64,000 nucleotides of DNA from NCBI RefSeq assembly GCF_029889745.1, contig NZ_CP123639.1:1903501-1967500 (forward strand). The letters run 5' to 3'. The notes under the pieces are model-generated. The model saw nothing but the letters and a program-made list of their open reading frames with translations, did no database searches and had not been told where the DNA came from. This document shows positions 55,559 through 64,000 of this stretch, piece after piece (the stretch's first letter is position 1; each line of letters opens with the position of its first letter). The translations under genes were made by a program, and so were the position numbers. Origin of the DNA: Ligilactobacillus faecis. GTDB taxonomy: Bacteria > Bacillota > Bacilli > Lactobacillales > Lactobacillaceae.

Positions 55559-56461
55559 TCATGCACGTGGAAAAAACTTTCGATAATCCCGTTTCAAATG
55601 TTCGGGTGTCACGTGAGTATATATCTGTGTTGTCGATAGGCTACTATGTCCTAATAATTCTTGGACGGTTCTTAGATCAGCACCGTTGCTCAACATATGT
55701 GTCGCAAAAGTATGCCGTAATTCATGAGGATGGATCGAACTTGAAAGTGAACTTCTTTTTAAAATCTGTTCTAAAACATATGTTACCCCCGCAGGAGTAA
55801 GTGGGTCACCATGGTGATTGACAAAAACATATTCATGTTCTTTGTGATATTTAGTCATCAAGGGACGCCTAGACTTGATCAAATAGCGCTTCAAAGAATC
55901 ATAACAATATGAACCGAAAGGAACATAACGATCTTTGCGCCCTTTGCCGTGCAAAAGCATCGTCTTTAATTCAAAGTCGATATCATTCACTTTAAGTCCG
56001 ACGCATTCGCTGACACGCATCCCTGTAGAGTAAAGTGTCTCTAATAATGCGTTATCCCGGATCGAAAGCTTATCGTTCCCAGCTGTTTCTACAAAAAGCG
56101 TGTCTAACTCTTTTTCATAAAAGAACCGCGGTAAGTTTCTAGGTTTTTGCTTTAGTTGGATATACTCAAAGGGATCTTCTTTAACTCGGCCTGTCTTCAT
56201 CAAAAAACGATAAAAAGCTCTTAGACTAGAAACTTTTCGGGCAATACTCGCTGTTTTTAATTCTTTATCATAAAGAGAACTCATATAGACATGTGTATCG
56301 AATCGAGCTACATCTGTAAAAGATACTTTCTTACCCGTCTCAGCCAAAAAATCTGCAAACTCTGTCAGATCATTCAAGTAGGCTGTGATCGTTTTGGGAG
56401 AGTACTGGCGTTCAACTGTTAAATATTCTTTAAACTCTGCCATCCACTTTTCTTCTAGCAT
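55559..56461 (-). CDS. xerC: Site-specific tyrosine recombinase XerC (CodV)
   Basis: It resolves chromosome dimers at dif. The 300-residue protein has the core-binding domain (about residues 5-90) and all catalytic residues: STGMRVSE (Arg), GKGRKDR (Lys), HELRHTFATH, and LGHSSLSTTQIYTHV with the nucleophilic Tyr. It starts at ATG 56461 after GGTGAG. Order xerC-hslV-hslU matches the Bacillus codV-clpQ-clpY operon. Confidence 0.94.
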   Translation of the reverse strand: MLEEKWMAEFKEYLTVERQYSPKTITAYLNDLTEFADFLAETGKKVSFTDVARFDTHVYMSSLYDKELKTASIARKVSSLRAFYRFLMKTGRVKEDPFEYIQLKQKPRNLPRFFYEKELDTLFVETAGNDKLSIRDNALLETLYSTGMRVSECVGLKVNDIDFELKTMLLHGKGRKDRYVPFGSYCYDSLKRYLIKSRRPLMTKYHKEHEYVFVNHHGDPLTPAGVTYVLEQILKRSSLSSSIHPHELRHTFATHMLSNGADLRTVQELLGHSSLSTTQIYTHVTPEHLKRDYRKFFPRA

Positions 56462-56523
56462 ATCCTTATCTCACCTACCTAAAAATATTTTCTAACATTG
56501 GTCAATATTAGTCAAGCATTGTA

Positions 56524-56561
56524 AAAAAACAGCTGAGTCGTTCAGGACTCAAGCTGTTTTT
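56524..56561 (-). terminator. Minus-strand terminator after trmFO
   Basis: AACAGCT and GAGTC on one arm pair with GACTC and AGCTGTT on the other (one bulge), followed on the minus strand by TTTTTTT. It separates trmFO from xerC transcriptionally. Confidence 0.7.
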
Positions 56562-56565
56562 AATA

Positions 56566-57879
56566 TTAGTTCTCAATTTTCACTTTAAATTTTTCTAAAT
56601 TTTCTAAAGCACGCATCGATAAAGCTAAATTACGTTCACGCTTATCGCGGATCCGTTTCCCTTCCAAACGTGGGATGATCCCAAAATTAGCATTGATCGG
56701 TTGGAAATGTTTAGGACTTGCATGTGTGATATAGTGAGCCATCGCTCCCATCATCGTCTCTTCTGGGAAAATAAGTGGATCTTTACCTTGAGCGATCAAT
56801 GCTGCATTGATCCCAGCATAAAGACCACTAGCTGCACTTTCAACATAACCTTCAACACCGGTCATTTGCCCTGCAAATAGTAGATCATCACGTTTTTTTG
56901 TTTGATACGTCGCCTTTAAAAATTCAGGTGAGCGCAAGTAAGTATTGCGATGCATCACACCATAACGAACAAATTGTGCATTTTCCAGACCAGGGATCAT
57001 CGAGAAGACACGCTTTTGTTCCCCCCACTTGAGATGTGTCTGAAAACCAACTAAATTATAGAGGTTTCCTGACGCGTTGTCTTGGCGTAATTGTACAACT
57101 GCAAAAGGTTCCTTGCCAGTTCGAGGATCTTCTAGACCAACTGGCTTCAATGGTCCAAAGAGCATTGTCTTTTCGCCTCGCGAGGCCATTTGTTCGATTG
57201 GCATACACCCTTCAAAAAACTTCTTGTCTTCAAAATCATGGAGCTCTGCTGTTTCAGCATTGATCAGCTCATGATAAAAAGCATAAAATTCTTCTTCGGT
57301 CATCGGACAGTTCAAGTAAGCTGCTTCACCACGATCATAACGTGATTTGAGATAAACTTTATCCATATCTAAAGAAGCCTTTTCAACGATCGGTGCCGCT
57401 GCATCATAGAAATACAGTCCTTCATCATCAGTCAACTTTTTGATCTCTTGTGCTAAAGGATCTGAAGTCAACGGTCCAGTCGCAATGATCGTTAATCCTT
57501 CTGGGATCTTAGTCAATTCTTCGCGAATGACTTCGATATTAGGATGCTCAGTTAATTTTTTCGTAACTGCTTCTGAGAACGTATCGCGATCGACAGCTAG
57601 GGCTCCTCCGGCCGGAACATTATGAGCATCTGCTGCTGCCATAATGATCGAATCTAAACGACGCATCTCTTCTTTTAAAAGCCCCGCTCCATTCGTCAAC
57701 TGATCTGCTCGCAAAGAGTTAGTGCAGACTAATTCTGCGAAATTTTGCGTATGGTGTGCAGGTGTTTTTTTAGTTGGCCTCATCTCATAGAGTTTAACTT
57801 TTAGGCCACGCTTGGCGATCTGCCAGGCAGCTTCACTACCGGCTAAACCAGCACCAATAACATTAATACTAGTAGTCAT
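56566..57879 (-). CDS. trmFO: Methylenetetrahydrofolate-tRNA-(uracil-5-)-methyltransferase TrmFO
   Basis: It methylates U54 of tRNA using folate and FAD. The 437-residue protein starts with the FAD-binding [12 protein letters not shown], has [15 protein letters not shown] near residue 50, and a C-terminal region with [15 protein letters not shown] and [16 protein letters not shown], all standard for the family (formerly Gid). Second FAD segment [14 protein letters not shown] near 345. Complete. Confidence 0.96.
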   Translation of the reverse strand: MTTSINVIGAGLAGSEAAWQIAKRGLKVKLYEMRPTKKTPAHHTQNFAELVCTNSLRADQLTNGAGLLKEEMRRLDSIIMAAADAHNVPAGGALAVDRDTFSEAVTKKLTEHPNIEVIREELTKIPEGLTIIATGPLTSDPLAQEIKKLTDDEGLYFYDAAAPIVEKASLDMDKVYLKSRYDRGEAAYLNCPMTEEEFYAFYHELINAETAELHDFEDKKFFEGCMPIEQMASRGEKTMLFGPLKPVGLEDPRTGKEPFAVVQLRQDNASGNLYNLVGFQTHLKWGEQKRVFSMIPGLENAQFVRYGVMHRNTYLRSPEFLKATYQTKKRDDLLFAGQMTGVEGYVESAASGLYAGINAALIAQGKDPLIFPEETMMGAMAHYITHASPKHFQPINANFGIIPRLEGKRIRDKRERNLALSMRALENLEKFKVKIEN

Positions 57880-57934
57880 AAGAAATCTTTTTGCTACACT
57901 GAAAAATCAAGTATAGCTTCCTTTCATTTTTTGA

Positions 57935-60049
57935 TCAATTATTTTGTAAAGCTTCTTCGTAGTCCCCGTTTGGACACTTGACTTGCTGACCTTTTTTAGT
58001 CTTTTTGTAAACTAAGTAGTGGTCACATTTAGGACAATTTCTACCAACTGGTTTGTCCCAAGAGACGAATTCACACTCAGGATAACGAGAACAACCATAA
58101 AAGACACGGTTTTTCTTTGATTTACGTTCAACAACTTGCCCGCGCCCACAAAGTGGACAAGTCACCCCGATCTGTTTGATGATCGCTAAAGTATTGCGAC
58201 AATCTGGGAAACGGCTGCAGGCGTAGAATTTACCGTAACGCCCCATTTTGATGACCATCGGTGCTCCACAAATATCACAATTAAAGCCAGCGGGTTCATC
58301 TTTGATCGTTACTTTAGCTAATTTTTCCTCGGCTTGGCGAACTTCATCTGAAAACGGACGGTAGAACTCATCAATGATCGAGACCCATTCTTGCTTACCT
58401 TCTTCGATCTCATCAAGTTGCCCTTCTAGGTTGGCTGTAAAATCTACATTCAAAATATCTGGGAAACACTCTTGGATCATATTATCGACGATCTCACCTA
58501 ATTCGGTCGGCTCGAATTTTCGGGCTGCTAGTTTGACGTAGTAACGTTTTTGGATCACATTCAACGTCGGCGCATATGTTGATGGACGTCCGACCCCGTT
58601 TTCCTCAAGTGTCTTGATCAGACTAGCTTCGGTATAACGCGCTGGTGGTAACGTAAAGTGTTGGTTTGGTTGGTTTTGAACTAACGTAACTTCATCATTT
58701 TCCTTAAGATCAGGTAAAATGTTATCTTTTCTTTTTGTTTCAGCATAAACTTTTGTAAAGCCGTCAAACTTAAGTTTCGATCCATTGGCACGGTATGTCA
58801 CCCCATTTTGATCTAGATCAACACGCATCGTATCAACGATCGCAGGTGTCATTTGACTAGCGACAAAGCGTGACCAGATCAAAGTATAGAGTCGTAACTG
58901 ATCTTTTGTTAAATATGCTTCAAGTGATTTTGGTGTTCGTAAGACACTTGAAGGACGGATCGCTTCGTGTGCATCTTGAGCACCTTCAGCTAAAGGTGCT
59001 TTTCTTTGTTTAACAGCCGCATATTGTTCACCATATTCTTCATGGATAAAATCAGCCGCTTCATGTTTAGCAACATTTGAGATCCGCGTTGAATCTGTCC
59101 GCATATAAGTTATCAGACCAACTGTACCAGCTTTACCGATATTGATCCCCTCATAAAGTTGTTGCGCCAACATCATTGTTTTTTGAGTTTTGAATTTTAG
59201 CGTATTATTAGCAGTTTGTTGTAAAGTCGAAGTCGTAAATGGTGCTTGAGGTTGACGCTTACGTTCTTTCTTTTCAACTTTTGCAACAGAAAAAGGTTTC
59301 TTAGGATCGATCTTAGCTAATACTTCTTTTACTTCATCATTATTTTTAAGTGCACGCTTTTTCCCATCGATACCATAGAAAGTTGCCTCAAACTTAGACT
59401 TATCTTTTTTAAATTGGGCATTGATCGTCCAATATTCTTCTGGCTTAAACGCTTTGATCTCATTTTCACGCTGGATGATCAAATTCAGCGCGATCGATTG
59501 GACGCGTCCAGCCGAAAGGCCTTTTTTGATCTTGGACCAAAGCAGAGGTGAGATCGAATAACCAACAAGCCGATCCAAAACGCGCCTTGCTTGTTGGGCG
59601 TCAACAAGATTCATATCGATCGCACGTGGATTTTTAAAAGCATTTTTTACTGCATCTTTAGTGATCTCATTAAAAACTACTCGATTCTTATCTTTTGGGT
59701 CTAATCCAAGTAAATACGATAAATGCCAAGCGATCGCCTCTCCCTCGCGATCTGGATCGGCTGCTAAATAGACGTGTGCAGCTTTTTTAGCTTCTTTACG
59801 TAACTCTTTGATCACATCACCTTTACCACGAATCGAGATATAGTGAGGTTCATAGTTATTTTCGACATTAACACCCATCTTACTTTTAGGTAGATCTCTG
59901 ATATGACCTAAACTAGCCATAACTTTATAGCGTGAACCTAGATATTTTTCGATCGTTTTAGCCTTTGAAGGTGATTCAACGATCACTAAATTCTTTTTTA
60001 TTTTTCGTTTTGTTTTTTTCTTTGTTGCAGTCCCTGTAGACCTCGGCAT
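57935..60049 (-). CDS. topA: DNA topoisomerase I
   Basis: It relaxes negative supercoils. The 704-residue type IA enzyme has the TOPRIM domain ([32 protein letters not shown]), the catalytic tyrosine in [11 protein letters not shown] near residue 311, and three C-terminal zinc-finger-like repeats starting at about residues 575, 617 and 655. The first two have four cysteines; the third (CPKC, then CPNGD) has lost its last cysteine. Basic N-terminal extension (about 20 residues). Confidence 0.96.
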   Translation of the reverse strand: MPRSTGTATKKKTKRKIKKNLVIVESPSKAKTIEKYLGSRYKVMASLGHIRDLPKSKMGVNVENNYEPHYISIRGKGDVIKELRKEAKKAAHVYLAADPDREGEAIAWHLSYLLGLDPKDKNRVVFNEITKDAVKNAFKNPRAIDMNLVDAQQARRVLDRLVGYSISPLLWSKIKKGLSAGRVQSIALNLIIQRENEIKAFKPEEYWTINAQFKKDKSKFEATFYGIDGKKRALKNNDEVKEVLAKIDPKKPFSVAKVEKKERKRQPQAPFTTSTLQQTANNTLKFKTQKTMMLAQQLYEGINIGKAGTVGLITYMRTDSTRISNVAKHEAADFIHEEYGEQYAAVKQRKAPLAEGAQDAHEAIRPSSVLRTPKSLEAYLTKDQLRLYTLIWSRFVASQMTPAIVDTMRVDLDQNGVTYRANGSKLKFDGFTKVYAETKRKDNILPDLKENDEVTLVQNQPNQHFTLPPARYTEASLIKTLEENGVGRPSTYAPTLNVIQKRYYVKLAARKFEPTELGEIVDNMIQECFPDILNVDFTANLEGQLDEIEEGKQEWVSIIDEFYRPFSDEVRQAEEKLAKVTIKDEPAGFNCDICGAPMVIKMGRYGKFYACSRFPDCRNTLAIIKQIGVTCPLCGRGQVVERKSKKNRVFYGCSRYPECEFVSWDKPVGRNCPKCDHYLVYKKTKKGQQVKCPNGDYEEALQNN

Positions 60050-60117
60050 ACTGACAACTCCTTTAAGTAATATATTCTTATCTGTTCAGAAAGTTTCGCA
60101 TTAAAATCGTTACTCAT

Positions 60118-60145
60118 GTTATGCTATCCCATATGACTTTGTCAA
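60118..60145 (-). promoter_or_regulatory. Probable promoter of topA
   Basis: On the minus strand a perfect TTGACA (60145-60140) is followed after 16-18 bases by CATAAC/TAACAT. It lies in the dprA-topA gap and suggests topA can be expressed separately from dprA. Confidence 0.45.
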
Positions 60146-60195
60146 GCACTAAGGTATTTTAAGATGATCCTTTAAAAGTTTTTAGACTAAATAGC

Positions 60196-61062
60196 TCAAA
60201 ACATTTCTTCTAAAATGTCATTGGCAGTCAAAACAATTTTAGCACCAGCGGCGATCAATTCGTTACAACCTTGGGAAAATGGATCGTTGATACGCCCTGG
60301 AAGCGCTAAAACTTCACGATTTTCTTGCAAAGCTAGATTAGCTGTGATCAGACTACCACTATGATGGCGCGCTTCGACCACCAACAAAACTTTGATCAGA
60401 CCAGCAATGATCCGGTTGCGCATAGGAAAATGATAGCGCAGTGGCGGACTACCTAAGGCATACTCACTTAAAATCAGACCCGAGCGTCCGATCTGCGACT
60501 GGAGTGCTTTATTTTCATTGGGGTATGAAATATCTAGTCCGTTTCCAATAACTGCGACCGTTTTTCCAGAAAATTCAAGCGTCAAGCGCTGAGCTAACCC
60601 ATCGACTCCTTTCGCTAGACCACTGACGAGTGCTATTTTTTGTTTGACCACCGGAGGTAATAAATGTTTTAGAGCTTCATAAGCATAATGTGTGCTTTGC
60701 CGAGCTCCAACGACACCAAAAAGAGGTCGCTCTAGTAAAGTGATGTCCCCTTGATAAAATAAAACGATCGGAGGCCGATAGCTTTCACGTAATTGTTCAG
60801 GATATTGACTATTTAAGATCGTTAAAACTTTCGTTTGCGTAAGATTTTTTTCGAGTTTTTGTTCAAGCGTTCGACTAGCTAACTTAGTCATAAGGTCTTC
60901 TTTCTTGGACGCTGAAAGTTCTAACAAAGACCATAGTTCTTGTTTGGTCGGAATGCTTTCATGTGTCAATAAAAAATTGGCGATCTGCATTTCACTTTTT
61001 AAGTCTAATCCGCACAAATGTAACTTTAGTAAGAGCAGTTCTTCTTCATTCACCGTTATCAC
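60196..61062 (-). CDS. dprA: DNA-processing protein DprA
   Basis: DprA loads RecA on incoming single-stranded DNA in transformation. The 288-residue protein has the extended Rossmann fold: GVVGARQSTHYA near residue 117, SGLAKGVDGLAQR, VIGNGLDISYPNEN and SEYALGSPPLRYHFPMRNRII, the key binding motifs. It lies in the order rnhB-dprA-topA, as in many Firmicutes. Starts at ATG 61062 (weak site, TGATAACGG). Some lactobacilli keep it without being naturally competent. Confidence 0.94.
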   Translation of the reverse strand: MITVNEEELLLLKLHLCGLDLKSEMQIANFLLTHESIPTKQELWSLLELSASKKEDLMTKLASRTLEQKLEKNLTQTKVLTILNSQYPEQLRESYRPPIVLFYQGDITLLERPLFGVVGARQSTHYAYEALKHLLPPVVKQKIALVSGLAKGVDGLAQRLTLEFSGKTVAVIGNGLDISYPNENKALQSQIGRSGLILSEYALGSPPLRYHFPMRNRIIAGLIKVLLVVEARHHSGSLITANLALQENREVLALPGRINDPFSQGCNELIAAGAKIVLTANDILEEMF

Positions 61063-61091
61063 CTCTTACTATAGATATACGCAAGTAGCGC

Positions 61092-61865
61092 TTATTTTTC
61101 CAGAAAATGCATGACTGGTTCAAAAGTTTTACGATGGATCGGTGATGCCCCATATTTTTTCAGACCAGCAAGATGTTTTTTAGTTCCGTAACCAGCATTA
61201 CTGGCAAGCTCATAGCCAGGATAAAGTTCATCGTAAAAGCGCATCAAGTGATCACGATTGACCTTAGCAACGATACTAGCCGCTGAGATCGAAGCAGAGC
61301 GTGCATCCCCTTTGATCAATTTTGTTTGTTCGATCGGTGTATCGATCACCATCGCATCTATCAATAAATGATCTGGTCTGATCGTCAAAGCTTCGACTGC
61401 TTCCTTCATTGCGATGCGTGTTGCTTGATAAATATTGATCTGATCGATCAACTTATTATCAGCAACACCTACAGAAACAGCTAAGGCACATTCAAGTATT
61501 TTGCCATACAATTCTTCACGCTTTTTTTCTGAAATTTGTTTAGAATCATTTACTTCATAGAGTGAAAAATCATGTGGCAAGATGACTGCAGCCGTTACAA
61601 CAGGCCCCGCCAATGGTCCGCGGCCGACTTCATCTACGCCGGCTACATACTCTTTTCCACTCTTCCAAAATTCTTTTTCAAGTTGTAATCTTTTTTCAAA
61701 TTCAGCTTGCTTTTTCATGATCTTTTCGCGCTTTTTATAAAATGAAGCAAGTGCATCTTGGACTCCTTTACGGGGATCAGAGCTGAGTTGCGCTAAAAAC
61801 TCGGCACTAGGCTCAGCAGCTAAACTTTGTTTGATCTGTGCGATCGTTTCTGCCATAAAACTCAC
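61092..61865 (-). CDS. rnhB: Ribonuclease HII
   Basis: It removes ribonucleotides and RNA from RNA-DNA hybrids. The 257-residue protein has a helical N-terminal extension and the catalytic domain with [18 protein letters not shown] (first Asp/Glu pair, near residue 75), [17 protein letters not shown] (second Asp) and the C-terminal NRDH. Starts about 55 bases after rbgA; alternative ATG at 61859 possible. Complete. Confidence 0.95.
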   Translation of the reverse strand: MSFMAETIAQIKQSLAAEPSAEFLAQLSSDPRKGVQDALASFYKKREKIMKKQAEFEKRLQLEKEFWKSGKEYVAGVDEVGRGPLAGPVVTAAVILPHDFSLYEVNDSKQISEKKREELYGKILECALAVSVGVADNKLIDQINIYQATRIAMKEAVEALTIRPDHLLIDAMVIDTPIEQTKLIKGDARSASISAASIVAKVNRDHLMRFYDELYPGYELASNAGYGTKKHLAGLKKYGASPIHRKTFEPVMHFLEK

Positions 61866-61919
61866 CTTCCATTTAAAATAAGGAAGAGGGCTTGCCCAAA
61901 CAAGTCCTCCTGCCTCTTA

Positions 61920-62768
61920 TTATTTAACCTCTTGTGGAACACGGTCAAGTGTGTAGCGTCCCAGCTTACCCTTTCGACAATCAAAGATCAAACGTTCACT
62001 AGCTCGTTCATAATCATCTTTAAAGCCTAGTTTTTTAGTGATCTCCAATAGCACCTCAACTGTCGGAAGTTCCAAGACTTCCGGTGCTAATTTATAACGT
62101 TCACATAATTGTTGCGGAGCTGTCTCGATAAATTCTTCGATCTCGTATAAGGCAACATCATCTTTAGCATACAAAGTATCTTTGATCGCACCTGTCAGAG
62201 CTAACTTTTTACCCACTAGTGGATCTTCAAACTTAGGCCATAAGATCCCGGGAGTATCTAAAAGTTGCAGATCTTTGCCAGCTTTTAACCATTGTTGTGC
62301 TTTAGTCACTCCTGGACGATTTCCGACTTGAGCAACATTTTTCTTGACCAAATGATTCAAAAGTGTTGATTTGCCAACGTTTGGGATCCCGATACACATC
62401 ACTTTGATCCGTTGTGATCTGATCCCGCGAGCTTTTTTATTAGCTAATTTCTCAGCTAAAACACTCTTGATCTTAGTATCGATCACCTTTAAAGAGCCTT
62501 GAACACTGTTGATCGCAACAGCTGGTTGCCCCAGTGTCTCATAATACTCGATCCATTTTTGTGTTTGTTTTGGATCCGCAAGATCTTTTTTAGTCAAAAC
62601 AACGATACTTGGCTTATCTTTGAGCAACTCGGCTAGTTGTGGATTACGTGAAGATTCCGGTAAGCGCGCATCGACTAATTCAAGAACGATATCGACTAAT
62701 TTTAAATTTTCTTTTACTTGACGCATAGCTTTGGCCATGTGTCCTGGAAACCATTGGATAATAGCCAT
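61920..62768 (-). CDS. rbgA: Ribosome biogenesis GTPase RbgA (YlqF)
   Basis: RbgA is needed for a late step of 50S assembly. The 282-residue protein shows the circularly permuted GTPase order: VLTKKDLADP (G4), then GIPNVGKSTLLNHL (G1), GVTKAQQ (G2) and DTPGILWP (G3), with a C-terminal helical RNA-binding domain. N-terminal IQWFPGHMAKA is the family start. I use ATG 62768 (nine bases after AAAGGA); an upstream ATG in frame overlaps that site. First gene of the minus-strand block. Confidence 0.95.
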   Translation of the reverse strand: MAIIQWFPGHMAKAMRQVKENLKLVDIVLELVDARLPESSRNPQLAELLKDKPSIVVLTKKDLADPKQTQKWIEYYETLGQPAVAINSVQGSLKVIDTKIKSVLAEKLANKKARGIRSQRIKVMCIGIPNVGKSTLLNHLVKKNVAQVGNRPGVTKAQQWLKAGKDLQLLDTPGILWPKFEDPLVGKKLALTGAIKDTLYAKDDVALYEIEEFIETAPQQLCERYKLAPEVLELPTVEVLLEITKKLGFKDDYERASERLIFDCRKGKLGRYTLDRVPQEVK

Positions 62769-63026
62769 GAAAATAGATCCTTTCATATCTAAGACTCACT
62801 AAGATCTTTCTAAAAATGAGTCTTTACTCACCTTAATTATAACACGATTTTTCAAGTGCTATTTTCAATACTTAGAGTTTATATTTTATCATCGAACAAC
62901 GACGATTACTACTGTAAAAAATTTATCTTACCTTTCAAAATAGACAACTTCTAACATAAATGTTATAACTTTCAGTAAAAGGAACGCTTTTATCTACCAA
63001 ATTTTTAGAGAGGGATACTTTTACAA

Positions 63027-63899
63027 TTGAACACGTTCAAAAAATATCTCATATTGCTGATAGCGACTAGTTGTCTCTTTTTTCTAAGTGCTTGCCGATC
63101 AAAAAAAGCTACTGTATCTCATCATCCAAACAAAGTCATTACTAAAACGTATCATATTGCCCATCAAGGCCAGCGTCTCTATGGTAAGTTGACTGCACCA
63201 GCAAATTACACTAAACGCCAGCTGCCATTAGTGATCATCGCCCATGGGTTCAATAATACGCTTGAAATGTATGAAGATTATGCTTTACACTTAGCTCGTC
63301 AAGGTTATTTAGTCTATCGTTTTGATTTTTTTGGTGGTAGCAGGCATTCTAAAAGTGGGGGGCAAGATATGCTCAAAATGTCGATCCTAACTGAAGAAGA
63401 TGATCTAAAAACAGTCGTTTCGGCTCTAAAACAAGAAAAATTCGTTGATCCAAAAAAGATCACTTTACTTGGAGCTAGTCAAGGTGGTGTCGTAGCAAGC
63501 CTTTATGCTGCAGATCATCCTCAAGATGTCGCACGCTTGATCCTTTTGTTTCCAGCCTACGTCTTATTTGATGATGTCAAAGAAACTTATGCTAAATTAC
63601 ATGTCAACGACCCCGCTAAGATCCCGCCAGTGATCACGCATCGAAATGCGCGTCTTGGAGCCCTTTATCTACAAGATGCTTTAAAGATCGATCTTGAGCA
63701 AAAATTAACACAAGTCAAAGCTAAAACACTGATTATTCATGGTACAGCTGACCAAGTCGTTCCATACACTTATGCCACTAAAGCAACGACCATGCTCAAA
63801 AATGCTCAGTTAGTAACAGTCCCTGACGGAGAACACTATCTAAACGCTCGTTTTGATCGTATTGCTTTACCTGCGATCGATCGTTTTTTACAAAAATAA
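63027..63899 (+). CDS. Alpha/beta-hydrolase lipoprotein
   Basis: The 290-residue protein starts at TTG after GAGGGATAC with a lipoprotein signal peptide (lipobox LSAC, Cys at about 23), so it is anchored outside the membrane. The alpha/beta-hydrolase fold follows, with IIAHGFNN (oxyanion region), the nucleophile in GASQGG, Asp in HGTADQVVP and His in DGEHYL. Such enzymes are mostly esterases or feruloyl/cinnamoyl esterases; substrate unknown. It is inserted opposite to and next to rbgA. Confidence 0.85.
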   Translation: MNTFKKYLILLIATSCLFFLSACRSKKATVSHHPNKVITKTYHIAHQGQRLYGKLTAPANYTKRQLPLVIIAHGFNNTLEMYEDYALHLARQGYLVYRFDFFGGSRHSKSGGQDMLKMSILTEEDDLKTVVSALKQEKFVDPKKITLLGASQGGVVASLYAADHPQDVARLILLFPAYVLFDDVKETYAKLHVNDPAKIPPVITHRNARLGALYLQDALKIDLEQKLTQVKAKTLIIHGTADQVVPYTYATKATTMLKNAQLVTVPDGEHYLNARFDRIALPAIDRFLQK

Positions 63900-63902
63900 A
63901 TT

Positions 63903-63946
63903 TAATAAGGCAACAGTTCGAATCAGAGCTGTTGCCTTATTAAAAA
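63903..63946. terminator. Bidirectional hairpin after the hydrolase gene
   Basis: AATAAGGCAACAG pairs perfectly with CTGTTGCCTTATT around 12 bases. Flanking tracts are A/T-rich on both strands. It likely serves both the plus-strand hydrolase and the minus-strand gene ending at 63940. Confidence 0.65.
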
Positions 63947-64000
63947 ATTTTGATATGATCTAGTGGCCAATAGATCCCTAAAGCTTTACCTGAGACCCAA
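63940..64000 (-). CDS. C-terminus of a probable second signal peptidase I (partial)
   Basis: Only the last 19 codons are in the window, reading WVSGKALGIYWPLDHIKIF on the minus strand before a TAA. The GxxYWPL ending resembles signal peptidase I C-termini, and in many Firmicutes lepB lies just upstream of rbgA, which fits. The gene is otherwise outside the window, so this is tentative. Confidence 0.4.
   Translation of the reverse strand, partial: WVSGKALGIYWPLDHIKIF

Overview
The window is chromosomal DNA of a low-GC Gram-positive lactic acid bacterium. Gene content and order (a pyrR-led pyr operon without pyrK, parE/parC, the rbgA-rnhB-dprA-topA-trmFO-xerC-hslV-hslU block, LCP protein, Mn-dependent pyrophosphatase, BioY, type II nucleoside deoxyribosyltransferase) point to the Lactobacillaceae, perhaps Ligilactobacillus or a relative. 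I could not fix the species by reading alone. Host genes are unusually rich in GATC and in the octamer GCGATCGC.

Layout. 1-800: the truncated end of an IS607-type serine recombinase, then a spacer holding a small-RNA-like element. 0.8-12.7 kb: rluD, then the complete UMP biosynthesis operon pyrR-pyrP-pyrB-pyrC-carA-carB-pyrD-pyrF-pyrE, with two PyrR-type attenuators. 12.7-24 kb: housekeeping and regulatory genes (LCP protein, LysR, MgtC-like, ppaC, DeoR, bioY, patA, murI, EamA transporter, phosphoesterase, ndt), plus an orphan small-RNA candidate at 13.8 kb. 24-30 kb: a decayed accessory stretch with LysM and phage-head remnants, a tyrosine recombinase, a broken MFS transporter, a frameshifted lipoprotein and a 20-codon ORF. 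30-39.5 kb: NUDIX hydrolase, parE-parC, rqcH, degV, a TIM-barrel protein and lepB. 39.5-41 kb: an intact-looking IS4-family element abutting the lepB stop codon. 41-42.3 kb: decayed AraC-type and GlcG/PduO-like genes. 42.3-51.1 kb: a minus-strand prophage fragment with packaging and head genes only (ArpU remnant, small ORFs, structured RNA, frameshifted terS, terL, portal, minor head protein, two small ORFs, scaffold, capsid, connector). 51.5-53.5 kb: small membrane protein, plsY, galM-like gene. 53.5-64 kb: minus-strand hslUV-xerC-trmFO-topA-dprA-rnhB-rbgA, a plus-strand alpha/beta-hydrolase lipoprotein, and the C-terminus of a probable second signal peptidase at the right edge.

How the parts work together. 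The pyr genes make UMP from bicarbonate, glutamine and aspartate, with uracil uptake by PyrP, under PyrR attenuation. The right-hand block combines chromosome maintenance (topA, xerC, dprA, rnhB), ribosome and tRNA maturation (rbgA, trmFO) and proteolysis (hslUV).

The most interesting accessory feature is a minor head protein with a long non-structural C-terminal domain and a translationally coupled small ORF, followed by a terminator and a zinc-ribbon ORF inserted in the capsid operon. A second, decayed head-protein remnant at 24.9-25.8 kb has the same plan. Together they suggest phage head-protein effector/partner modules, though this is inference.
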